A DNA stretch of 7,357 nt from an uncultured Lachnospiraceae bacterium (GCA_902784025.1 CACZTF010000153.1:1-7357), one strand, 5' to 3'. Counted from the stretch's first letter, positions 1 through 6,055 are shown. Translations and numbers: made by a program. Notes: generated from the letters alone by a model not told the origin.

Positions 1-769
1 ATGTAAACTTCACGCTATTATATTCAGTTTCGGCTTCTCTAAACTCTTTCTCAGTTATTTCACTATTATCGTTGTCTATCGTTTCAAAGAATCCTTTACC
101 CTTTATATCATTATAAAAATAGCCTGCCGAACCATCCTTAACAGTGGCTATTGCTTTTTCATAATCAGCTATAAAACTGTCTCCGTTTTCATTTAAATGA
201 TATTTGTAATACTGATAATCCTGATGACCCCCATACGAGAGCAGATAAGCTTTCCCATCATCGCTTATTTTTAATTCATTTCTATATCCGCCAAACGCAA
301 GAGGGATCACTTCCTCATCAGATATTGTATAAACGGCTACAGCAAGATTATCATTAGAAATCACAAGTTCATCTACACCATTATTATCAAAATCATTTAT
401 TGTGTAATAATATTTTGAGCCTGTATCACAGACAGACGAATCAAAATAATCCCACAATCCACCTTTAGGAATAAGTTGTTTCACTTCTTCCGGAATAGAA
501 TATCCTACAATACCACCCTTCTGTTGCACTACGTAATATATATTAATTATATCGTCATATAACGCCGCTTGCGCGTCTTTTGAAATGGCAGTTTCCGTAG
601 TGGATGTAGTAGCTGCTGTAGTAGTTGTTGTTATTTCTGCAGTCGTAGTTTCAACTGTGGTGGTAACTTCAGCCGTTGTTGTCATCTCGGTTGTTATGCT
701 GCCTGCTCCACAGCCTGCAATCCCTGTGCCGGCAGTGAGGCAAGCCACACCTATGATAATTGCCTTCAT
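1..769 (-). CDS. Thr-linker lipoprotein, 3' end beyond the window (paralogue D)
   Basis: The frame is open from ATG at 769 to the window edge, giving 256 complete codons and no stop. A GGAGGAA RBS lies at 776-782, just after the stop of the preceding gene (23-nt gap), so this is the third gene of an operon. The signal peptide starts MKAIIIGVAC and ends in a lipobox, IAGC, with Cys20 as the lipidated residue. A Thr-rich linker follows (about residues 27-63). The globular part contains DFDNNGVDEL (126-135), a calcium-loop-like motif matching the DFDGDGxNE motif of the three other lipoproteins here, although Asn replaces the third Asp. The last visible stretch (ITEKEFREAETEYNS) resembles the C-terminal QEQYDANKAIL / QAEYEEEKAIL segments of the paralogues, so the true end is probably close. 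It is expected on the outer face of the membrane. Function is unknown. Lipoprotein and family membership are well supported. Confidence 0.88.
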   Translation of the reverse strand, partial: MKAIIIGVACLTAGTGIAGCGAGSITTEMTTTAEVTTTVETTTAEITTTTTAATTSTTETAISKDAQAALYDDIINIYYVVQQKGGIVGYSIPEEVKQLIPKGGLWDYFDSSVCDTGSKYYYTINDFDNNGVDELVISNDNLAVAVYTISDEEVIPLAFGGYRNELKISDDGKAYLLSYGGHQDYQYYKYHLNENGDSFIADYEKAIATVKDGSAGYFYNDIKGKGFFETIDNDNSEITEKEFREAETEYNSVKFT

Positions 770-792
770 TGTTCGTTCCTCCTTTAATATTA

Positions 793-2097
793 TTACTGTT
801 CTAATTCATTTACTGATAATATAATGTTTTTAAAGTGGTGATCTGTATGGGCACCAAAAGCATCACCGGTAACTATAATATGCTCACCATCATAATCATT
901 TAAAGAATAACCGTTATAATCTGAACCTACCCCCAATTGCACTTCATTTACGTCAATAACTTTTCCTGTTTCAGTTTTTGCCTGAACAGGTGTATCCAAT
1001 ACTAATCCTACAAAAGGCTCTTCTTTTCCATTTGCATCATTAATATTTGAATAATAGTACACTGCGGTTCCTTCAAGAACGATACCTTTATGCATACCAT
1101 TTGTAACATCAATTAAATCCACATTTTGCCTTGAATTTACAGAGGTTTCAGTTTGTGATACAGACTCCTCAGCAGAAACTTCTATACCAAGATTTTCAGC
1201 GGTAATGTCTATAAATCCTGTGTCTACAACATTTCCATTTGTCAGAACATCAATTTCTGAACTGTAGTCACTTTGTGATATTTCACCATAATCACAATCC
1301 TGATGTGAGCCGAAGTATCTTTCGATCGTAGTTCCATCATCTATATAAACTACAGCTTCTGTATCCCCATTGCCCAATATATCATTCCACATAACTAATT
1401 TATGATTTAGGTTTCTCAACTCCCCGTATTTTTTATCGTCAAATATCATGTATGATATGACCTTTTTACCATTGGCATCTGCCTCTGACTTTACGACTCC
1501 GTTATCATAAAAGGTATACTTGAAATCCGGATAACCGGTCTCTCCTATACCTGCCTGCTCTTCCAAGACAGAATTATATGCATTTAAAGACAACATCGCA
1601 CCTGCACTTAATTCTCTTTCGACAACATTTTTATTTGAATCCAGATCATACATATAATACATTTGAAATCTGCCCTTAACCATATCCTCGTCAGATTCTA
1701 TAAAATCCATTCTCCAATCGCCATTCTCGATGGTTATCATTTCATTACCGCCGTCACCGTCAAAATCCCCTAATGCATATTTAATGTAAGAATTATAGCT
1801 CTCATTGTTTTCAATAATTACAGGATATCCGTTTATAATTTTTGTTGCCGAGTTGTATTTTTCTCTAAGCCATTTAAGAAGAACCTCATCCTCTTCCTGA
1901 TTTTTTGCAGACAAGGTTTCTGCCGTTGTCGTAGGAGTAGTTGTGGTCTCTGTCGTGGTTTCAACCGCGGTAGCAGCTTCCGTGGTAGCTGTCTCAGCCG
2001 TGATGGTTTTCTCAATCGTAGAGTTGCTTGTCGCACAACCTGCAAGCCCTGTGCCGGAGGTGAGACAAGCTACACCTATAATAATCGCCTTCTTCAT
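793..2097 (-). CDS. Two-domain Thr-linker lipoprotein with a DUF4431-like C-terminal domain (paralogue C)
   Basis: This 434-residue protein starts at ATG 2097 behind a GAGGAGG RBS (2106-2112), 20 nt after the stop of the upstream gene. The signal peptide begins MKKAIIIGVAC and ends in lipobox LAGC (Cys21). A Thr/Glu-rich linker spans about 27-62. The first domain (about 65-305) has DFDGDGGNEM at 111-120 and ends in ITAENLGI (298-305), matching the TAENIGL and TAESIGS ends of the two shorter paralogues. After a Ser/Glu/Gln linker (306-325) comes an extra domain (326-434) with GLVLDTPV (364-371), a VTGDAFGAHTDHH segment (409-421) and a closing hydrophobic strand. From memory of the family this resembles DUF4431, a small OB-fold-like domain with a TGHH signature; here the motif is TDHH. 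That assignment is tentative. The protein is probably exposed on the outer membrane leaflet, and no catalytic site is recognised. Confidence 0.92.
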   Translation of the reverse strand: MKKAIIIGVACLTSGTGLAGCATSNSTIEKTITAETATTEAATAVETTTETTTTPTTTAETLSAKNQEEDEVLLKWLREKYNSATKIINGYPVIIENNESYNSYIKYALGDFDGDGGNEMITIENGDWRMDFIESDEDMVKGRFQMYYMYDLDSNKNVVERELSAGAMLSLNAYNSVLEEQAGIGETGYPDFKYTFYDNGVVKSEADANGKKVISYMIFDDKKYGELRNLNHKLVMWNDILGNGDTEAVVYIDDGTTIERYFGSHQDCDYGEISQSDYSSEIDVLTNGNVVDTGFIDITAENLGIEVSAEESVSQTETSVNSRQNVDLIDVTNGMHKGIVLEGTAVYYYSNINDANGKEEPFVGLVLDTPVQAKTETGKVIDVNEVQLGVGSDYNGYSLNDYDGEHIIVTGDAFGAHTDHHFKNIILSVNELEQ

Positions 2098-2117
2098 CGT
2101 TCGTTCCTCCTCATTAA

Positions 2118-2987
2118 TTAAAGTCCAATATTCTCAGCTGTACATTCTTTTACATTTATATCCATTACCTTGCCCTTGTTAAGTATTGCCTTTTCTTCTT
2201 CATACTCTGCTTGTGTTTTTTCTTTTGGGTCAAAAAGAATATCATGTGCAGAAGCCAAAGATTTAAATATCTTACCATTTTCCTCATAATAAAAAAGAAC
2301 ACGTGCAATAGACTCGAAATTTGCAAGACTCATATTGTAATGAAGTTTAGAAGGCATTTCGTCATTTATTAAAAAATATTTTTTATTATCCAAAATATTT
2401 TGCATAGAATTAGAAGAGTATGCAGAATAAGCAACACCGTTATCTAAAAAAGTAACATCAGAAAAAGCAGTATTAGGCAGACCGGCTACCGCATCTTCAT
2501 GAAAACCTTTTCCTAAAGAACTTGCCTCATACATATTCATTTCAGATATTTCAAATTCATCGCCCCACTCAAATCGATGTTCTATCATTAATTCATTCTC
2601 ACCATCCGCATCAAAATCAGCTATTGCAAATTTTTGATACTTGTAATACCCCTCTTCAGCCGGAACACCATCCTTCGTACCGGCGTTATAAAGATTTCTT
2701 AAATGCTGCATAAAAACATCATCTTCCGGATGAGCCTTTGCCGTGGTGGTAGGAACCTCTATTGTTGTGGTCGTAGGTGCTTCAGTTGTTGTAGTTGCAG
2801 TAGTCTCTGTTGTTACGGTCGTATCAGCTTCCGTTGTTGGGGTTATGGTCGCTGTGGTTGTCTCATCTGTTGTAGCCGTAGTTTCCGAAGTTGTTGTTCC
2901 GGTTGTATTGCTGCTCGCTCCACAACCTCCAAGCACCGCAACAGATGCACCTATAACAGCCATTACGATAAGTAATTTCTTTCCCAT
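2118..2987 (-). CDS. Thr-linker lipoprotein, first gene of the operon (paralogue B)
   Basis: This 289-residue protein starts at ATG 2987 with AGGAGG at 2997-3002, nine bases upstream. The signal peptide starts MGKKLLIVMAV and ends in lipobox LGGC (Cys22). Its sequence differs from the shared MK-AII-G-AC type of the other three. The Thr-rich linker (about 28-82) is the longest of the four. The globular domain contains HPEDD (86-90), LRNLY, then FAIADFDADGENEL (120-133) with the calcium-loop-like Asp/Asn spacing, and DVTFLDNGVAY, which is also in the 280-residue paralogue. It ends in TAENIGL. The gene follows a strong promoter with a short leader and is the first of three closely spaced lipoprotein genes. 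Its role may be ligand binding or assembly at the cell surface, but nothing visible shows which. It could also be a substrate-free structural lipoprotein. Confidence 0.93.
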   Translation of the reverse strand: MGKKLLIVMAVIGASVAVLGGCGASSNTTGTTTSETTATTDETTTATITPTTEADTTVTTETTATTTTEAPTTTTIEVPTTTAKAHPEDDVFMQHLRNLYNAGTKDGVPAEEGYYKYQKFAIADFDADGENELMIEHRFEWGDEFEISEMNMYEASSLGKGFHEDAVAGLPNTAFSDVTFLDNGVAYSAYSSNSMQNILDNKKYFLINDEMPSKLHYNMSLANFESIARVLFYYEENGKIFKSLASAHDILFDPKEKTQAEYEEEKAILNKGKVMDINVKECTAENIGL

Positions 2988-3006
2988 GTCCGTTTTCCTC
3001 CTGTTT

Positions 3007-3025
3007 TTTATAATTTGATTATAAA
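3007..3025. promoter_or_regulatory. Operator-like dyad over the -10 box (PerR-like half-sites)
   Basis: TTTATAAT-TTG-ATTATAAA is a perfect 8-3-8 inverted repeat covering the -10 hexamer and the predicted start site. The half-sites TTATAAT and ATTATAA match those of the PerR box, but PerR uses a 1-bp centre and this has 3 bp. Chance is a real possibility in AT-rich DNA. Confidence 0.35.
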
Positions 3026-3046
3026 TATACTTTTTTACTATTTCAA
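3018..3046 (-). promoter_or_regulatory. Strong sigma-A-type promoter of the three-lipoprotein operon
   Basis: On the minus strand, TTGAAA (3046-3041) and TATAAT (3023-3018) are separated by 17 bp. An A-tract lies just upstream of the -35 box (around 3050-3055) and could act as an UP element. The predicted start near 3011 leaves a leader of only about 24 nt before ATG 2987. The preceding terminator separates it from the upstream gene. Confidence 0.85.
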
Positions 3047-3111
3047 TATTTTTTTATCGATTTAAAAGTGTATATTTTCCGGATTAAAATCAGTTGTTAT
3101 TATGTTTTTTC

Positions 3112-3140
3112 AAAAAAACAACCCCTGACGGACAGGGGTT
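3112..3140 (-). terminator. Rho-independent terminator of the SPQTGD protein gene
   Basis: A perfect 8-bp stem (3120-3127 with 3133-3140; AACCCCTG / CAGGGGTT) has a 5-nt loop. Read on the minus strand it is followed by one G and seven Ts (3119-3112). It begins 15 nt after the stop at 3156 and lies before the next promoter. Confidence 0.92.
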
Positions 3141-3155
3141 TAAAATATGACTTTA

Positions 3156-4661
3156 TTAATTACTCTTCTTTTTTCTATTCACTACCACGGCTGCTCCCAG
3201 TGCTGCAGCTGACGCTCCGGCAATGGTCAGCCAGATGTTCTTATCTCCTGTTTGAGGAGATGATGTGATCGTAGACTGTCCGGTAATTTTTGTATCAGGA
3301 CGGGTGCCTGAAGCCATATTTCCAGCTATAACAGTCCTGTTTATTGATGAACCGGATGAATCAATGCCATTTGGTTTATTATTTCCGGACGTGTTTGTCT
3401 GTTTATTGGTATTTTCATCTTCACCTGCATCCTTATCAGGATCGGTATCACCTGTGGATACTGTCTCGTCTTTAGAGTCTGTATCTGCCGTAGGATCGTT
3501 CTTCTCCGAAGGGTCTGTGCTCCCTGTGGGATCATTATCTTCTTTAGGGTTTGTATCTTCTGTCGGTTCGTTCTCCTCCGAAGGATCTGTTTCTTCCGAA
3601 GTGTCTTCCCCATCTGAAGGATCAGTATCAACTACCGGGTCTGTTTCTTCAGATGTGTCGGTATCCTCTATAGGATCTGTATCTTCCATGGGGTCAGTCT
3701 CCTCCATGTCCTTTTTCTTGTATGTAACATCAAAAGAGACACTTAAAACCTCATCGTCCAGAAATTCATAATAAAGGGGTACGGTTTGAACGCCTTCAGT
3801 TTTATCATAATCACCTATATCCATATCTTCCATCCATAATGTTATCTCATTTCTATCAGTGCGATCATAATAAAGAACACGACCTCCCGTAAAATCAACT
3901 TCTTCGCCTTCGTAATACTCGAGTTTATCCGGTAACTTTGTGATTTCTAAAGAGTTCTCTAAGAATTCATAATCATTATTTATTTTGATGATAAAGCTCC
4001 CTATTGTTTCTATTTCTTCATCTTCTCCGACACATATTAAAACTTTTCTCTCTCCTTTTTTACCGTTCTCTTCTACTAAATAAAACTCATCTCTGTAATC
4101 CTCTGATTCAGTCCCATCATCATATACTAATGTTCTTTTTATATTCCAGTCATAATCTCTTGCATCCTGTGCAGTTTCAAAAACTGTTTTTTCAGGTTCT
4201 TCAATTATGATATCCACTACTTCATGAACAATAACGGTAACTTTTTTTTGTGCGTCATATTCTGTTTCGTCTTTATCAAACAACTTATCGAGTTCCGGGT
4301 ACTTATATGTTAAACTGCTAAAATCAGGATCAATGTAATTATCTCCTTTTTTAACGGTTCCATCATATTTAACCGTCTCTTTGGTCACTTCTCCGTTATC
4401 CCAAGTCATATCAAGATCAAAATAGTCCAGGTACCATTCTCCTTCCTCATAATAGTTCCTCCATCTGTATCTTTCAATAACAATAGGTTCAGGTTTTTGA
4501 ATATCAGTAATAAGAGAGTGAGTATCATCAGTATTTAATGTATCACCGAGAACCACTCCCGTTTTATCAATTTCGTCACCGTTTGCTGCCTTAACAACTG
4601 TTGCTGATGAAGCAGCAAAAACAACACTTAAGACGATCGGAACAATTTTATAATGACGCAT
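3156..4661 (-). CDS. Sortase-anchored Ig-like surface protein with acidic hexapeptide stalk (SPQTGD)
   Basis: This 501-residue protein starts at ATG 4661 behind AGGAGGGG (4669-4676). A type I signal peptide (1-25) has an MRHYK n-region, a hydrophobic core and a likely cut after VKA25. Residues about 26-230 are acidic and beta-rich with no recognised family. Residues about 237-314 look like a bacterial Ig-like group 3 (Big_3) domain: LPDKLEYYEGEEVDFTGG, GDYDKTEGVQTV and a terminal V-rich strand. Residues 319-408 are 15 tandem hexapeptides of consensus xEDTDP, forming a charged stalk. A Ser/Asn/Thr segment leads to SPQTGD (468-473), a hydrophobic segment (about 476-494) and RKKK, which is a complete cell-wall sorting signal. 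The S-P-x-T-G form is like the SPKTG-type sites of C. difficile SrtB rather than LPxTG. It is expected to be covalently attached to peptidoglycan. No enzymatic motif is seen; adhesion or scaffolding is an inference. Confidence 0.93.
   Translation of the reverse strand: MRHYKIVPIVLSVVFAASSATVVKAANGDEIDKTGVVLGDTLNTDDTHSLITDIQKPEPIVIERYRWRNYYEEGEWYLDYFDLDMTWDNGEVTKETVKYDGTVKKGDNYIDPDFSSLTYKYPELDKLFDKDETEYDAQKKVTVIVHEVVDIIIEEPEKTVFETAQDARDYDWNIKRTLVYDDGTESEDYRDEFYLVEENGKKGERKVLICVGEDEEIETIGSFIIKINNDYEFLENSLEITKLPDKLEYYEGEEVDFTGGRVLYYDRTDRNEITLWMEDMDIGDYDKTEGVQTVPLYYEFLDDEVLSVSFDVTYKKKDMEETDPMEDTDPIEDTDTSEETDPVVDTDPSDGEDTSEETDPSEENEPTEDTNPKEDNDPTGSTDPSEKNDPTADTDSKDETVSTGDTDPDKDAGEDENTNKQTNTSGNNKPNGIDSSGSSINRTVIAGNMASGTRPDTKITGQSTITSSPQTGDKNIWLTIAGASAAALGAAVVVNRKKKSN
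3438..3707 (-). repeat. Fifteen tandem acidic hexapeptide codon units (xEDTDP)
   Basis: Residues 319-408 of the SPQTGD protein divide exactly into 15 units of 18 bp: MEETDP, MEDTDP, IEDTDT, SEETDP, VVDTDP and so on to TGDTDP. The units are diverged at the DNA level, and the clearest copies are at the N-terminal end. The stretch is an extended, negatively charged stalk between the Ig-like domain and the wall anchor. Confidence 0.9.
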
Positions 4662-4709
4662 AAAACAACCCCTCCTGTTTGTTTTTAAGAATTTAACTTT
4701 TACTAGTAT

Positions 4710-4738
4710 ATTTTAATAAAAAATGAGTTATTATACAA
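4710..4738 (-). promoter_or_regulatory. Possible promoter of the SPQTGD protein gene
   Basis: On the minus strand TTGTAT (4738-4733) and TAAAAT (4715-4710) are 17 bp apart in an AT-rich 98-bp gap. The -35 box matches only three consensus positions. A perfect TATAAT at 4735-4730 is an alternative -10 but lacks a convincing -35. Read-through from the upstream lipoprotein gene is also possible. Confidence 0.4.
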
Positions 4739-4759
4739 AAAAAAATCTACCGTATTTGA

Positions 4760-5602
4760 TCATGATCCGATACTCTCAGCAGTAAAATCCTGAACCTTTA
4801 CTTCTATTACACTGCCGGAATACAGGATTGCTTTGTTTGCATCATACTGCTCCTGAGTTATTACTACCGGATCGAAATATGCATCTTGTCCGGAGCCTAT
4901 TATCTTTTGGATGGCCCCATCTTCCTTGGTATAAAATAAAATAAAGGAAAATGGAAATGAGCCATCTGATCTGGTAAAGCTATCGGGATCATAGTCAAGT
5001 TTACGGAGAATGTCATTACTTAAAATATGATAGTATTTATTTTCAAGATATTCTTTATCCGGATAATAATGATTCTCCGGGACATCTGTGTAAGCCACAC
5101 CGTTGTCCAGAAAAGTCACATCATCAAACTTCTGGTATGTTATACCTCTATACAGCTCATTAAACGTATCATCAAAAAATAACTTGTCAGCTTTCCAGAT
5201 ATATATATGGTTTACATCATGGTTATTTACACCTGAGTATTGAACGGCAAGCTCATTCTCACCATCACCATCAAAATCTTCTATTGCAAATTTTGAATAT
5301 ACTCCGTTTTTACCGGAGACCGGATTTCCATTTATTATTTCGTGCGAATCATAGTAATTCCTCAAAGCATTCATGATCTGTTCATTTTCCGGATGAATAT
5401 TTGAAGTGTTGGTCGCAACCTCCGTTGTGGTTTTAGGAGATTCTGTCGTAGTAGTAGTTGCTTCTGTAGTCAATGTCGTAGTTTCAGCTGTAGTCGTTGC
5501 TTCAACCATAGTTGTTTCGGTTGCAGCGCTGCCTGATCCACAGCCTGCAAGCCCTGTGCCAACGAAGAAGCAAGCTAATCCTGCAATTATAGCCATCTTC
5601 AT
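4760..5602 (-). CDS. Thr-linker lipoprotein with own regulated promoter (paralogue A)
   Basis: This 280-residue protein starts at ATG 5602 with GGAGG at 5611-5615, eight bases upstream. The signal peptide starts MKMAIIAGLAC and ends in lipobox LAGC (Cys21). The Thr-rich linker covers about 28-66. The globular domain has HPEN (70-73), FAIEDFDGDGENEL (105-118) and DVTFLDNGVAY, and ends QEQYDANKAIL...TAESIGS. This order of motifs matches the 289-residue paralogue along its whole length. The D-x-D-x-D-G-x-x-E spacing is that of dockerin or EF-hand-like calcium loops, so calcium binding is plausible but unproven. The gene has a consensus promoter about 100 bp upstream and lies 98 bp before the SPQTGD protein, so co-transcription with that gene is possible. 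Function is unknown. Confidence 0.93.
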   Translation of the reverse strand: MKMAIIAGLACFFVGTGLAGCGSGSAATETTMVEATTTAETTTLTTEATTTTTESPKTTTEVATNTSNIHPENEQIMNALRNYYDSHEIINGNPVSGKNGVYSKFAIEDFDGDGENELAVQYSGVNNHDVNHIYIWKADKLFFDDTFNELYRGITYQKFDDVTFLDNGVAYTDVPENHYYPDKEYLENKYYHILSNDILRKLDYDPDSFTRSDGSFPFSFILFYTKEDGAIQKIIGSGQDAYFDPVVITQEQYDANKAILYSGSVIEVKVQDFTAESIGS

Positions 5603-5656
5603 CGTTCATTCCTCCGTTTTATTTTTATTAAAACAATGACACTTTTTGTAGTTCTG

Positions 5657-5688
5657 AACACCTATATATCAATCGTCATATGGGTGTT
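5657..5688 (-). promoter_or_regulatory. Stem-loop in the leader of lipoprotein gene 5602-4760
   Basis: Segments 5657-5667 and 5678-5688 pair over 11 positions with one mismatch (AACACC-x-ATAT / ATAT-x-GGTGTT) around a 10-nt loop. It falls within the predicted leader and about 42 nt before the RBS. No riboswitch class is recognised and it has no following U-tract, so it is not a terminator. Confidence 0.45.
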
Positions 5689-5706
5689 TGTGTTACTTTT
5701 AATAAC

Positions 5707-5735
5707 ATTTTATTTCTGCGCCCAATGATTGTCAA
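5707..5735 (-). promoter_or_regulatory. Consensus sigma-A-type promoter of lipoprotein gene 5602-4760
   Basis: On the minus strand, a perfect TTGACA (5735-5730) and TAAAAT (5712-5707) are separated by 17 bp. The predicted start is near 5700, giving a leader of about 98 nt. It lies between the terminator at 5951-5979 and the lipoprotein gene. Confidence 0.82.
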
Positions 5736-5740
5736 TCATT
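5724..5740. promoter_or_regulatory. Perfect 17-bp palindrome over the -35 box (candidate operator)
   Basis: AATGATTG-T-CAATCATT is a perfect 8-1-8 inverted repeat that contains the whole TTGACA hexamer. This is a typical repressor position, about -32 from the predicted start. The size is like a Fur-family site, but the sequence does not match any consensus I can name with confidence. Confidence 0.6.
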
Positions 5741-5822
5741 TTTTAGAGCAGGCTACTCACACGCAATCCCCCATATATAGTATGTTATTACATATTTATG
5801 CTGCAATATATTGTATCAAAAT

Positions 5823-5831
5823 TGCTATGAT
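5823..5831 (+). promoter_or_regulatory. Possible plus-strand extended -10 element inside a dyad
   Basis: TGCTATGAT is an extended -10 motif on the plus strand, framed by AAAATTG (5818-5824) and CAATTTT (5832-5838). There is no good -35 hexamer upstream. A transcript from here would reach the symmetric terminator at 5951-5979 after about 140 nt. Confidence 0.25.
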
Positions 5832-5950
5832 CAATTTTATCAGAACATTCGTCTTAACACCATATTTACTATTTATCCTTTAACCATAGGATTTTGCCTA
5901 TCTCCCCGACTTTAAACACCGTTTGCGTACACTAAATAATAAACTGCACC

Positions 5951-5979
5951 AAAAAAACACCGATAACCGGTGTTTTTTT
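5951..5979 (-). terminator. Rho-independent terminator after the Cys/His-repeat protein, symmetric on both strands
   Basis: A perfect 12-bp inverted repeat pairs 5951-5962 with 5968-5979 around a 5-nt loop. The core is ACACCG / CGGTGT, with seven As on one side and seven Ts on the other, so it can terminate on either strand. It lies 76 nt after the stop at 6056. No plus-strand gene needs it, so its use on that strand is unexplained. Confidence 0.9.
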
Positions 5980-6055
5980 GCGGTTCAGCAAAAATCCTAT
6001 ACTATCCTTCCGAATTTAACGAGAAATACCAAGCAGTATCAAAGATTAAGTAATT

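Larger units (their letters stand above)
5603..6055. other. 453-bp non-coding interval
   Basis: I see no supportable gene here. Going down the minus strand it holds a 76-nt untranslated tail of the wall protein, the terminator (5951-5979), about 210 bp of AT-rich DNA with small dyads (5804-5813, 5818-5838), the palindrome and promoter (5707-5740), and the leader stem-loop. A 67-codon plus-strand frame at 5680-5883 lacks an RBS and recognisable protein character. Confidence 0.75.

Noticed and set aside
738..746. A Cys within the signal peptides (GVAC at residues 7-10 of the 769 gene, similar in the 2097 and 5602 genes) as an alternative lipobox.
   Set aside because: It sits inside the hydrophobic core, too close to the N-terminus and with Gly at -3. 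The later IAGC / LAGC followed by the polar linker is a proper lipobox.
585..824. Val-rich plus-strand frames opposite the lipoprotein 5' ends (also 1943-2182, 2743-3018, 5406-5639), which resemble one another.
   Set aside because: They are the antisense of ACN-rich Thr linkers and conserved signal peptides, which yields Val runs and a repeated PQPA-PVP-Q motif. They have no independent RBS or domain. Their similarity only reflects the homologous genes on the other strand.
3265..3771. 168-codon plus-strand frame rich in Ser and Val.
   Set aside because: It is antisense to the acidic hexapeptide array of the SPQTGD gene, its periodicity comes from that array, and it runs into the terminator-side gene without its own signals.
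4736..4776. Possible terminator at the end of lipoprotein gene 5602-4760: short pairing around GATCATGATC followed by nine Ts on the minus strand.
   Set aside because: The stem is only 4 + 3 bp with an internal mismatch, overlaps the stop codon, and is separated from the T-run by several bases. It is too weak to call.
5680..5883. 67-codon plus-strand frame in the intergenic region.
   Set aside because: No RBS precedes its ATG, the composition is that of AT-rich non-coding DNA, and it overlaps the promoter and palindrome of the minus-strand gene.
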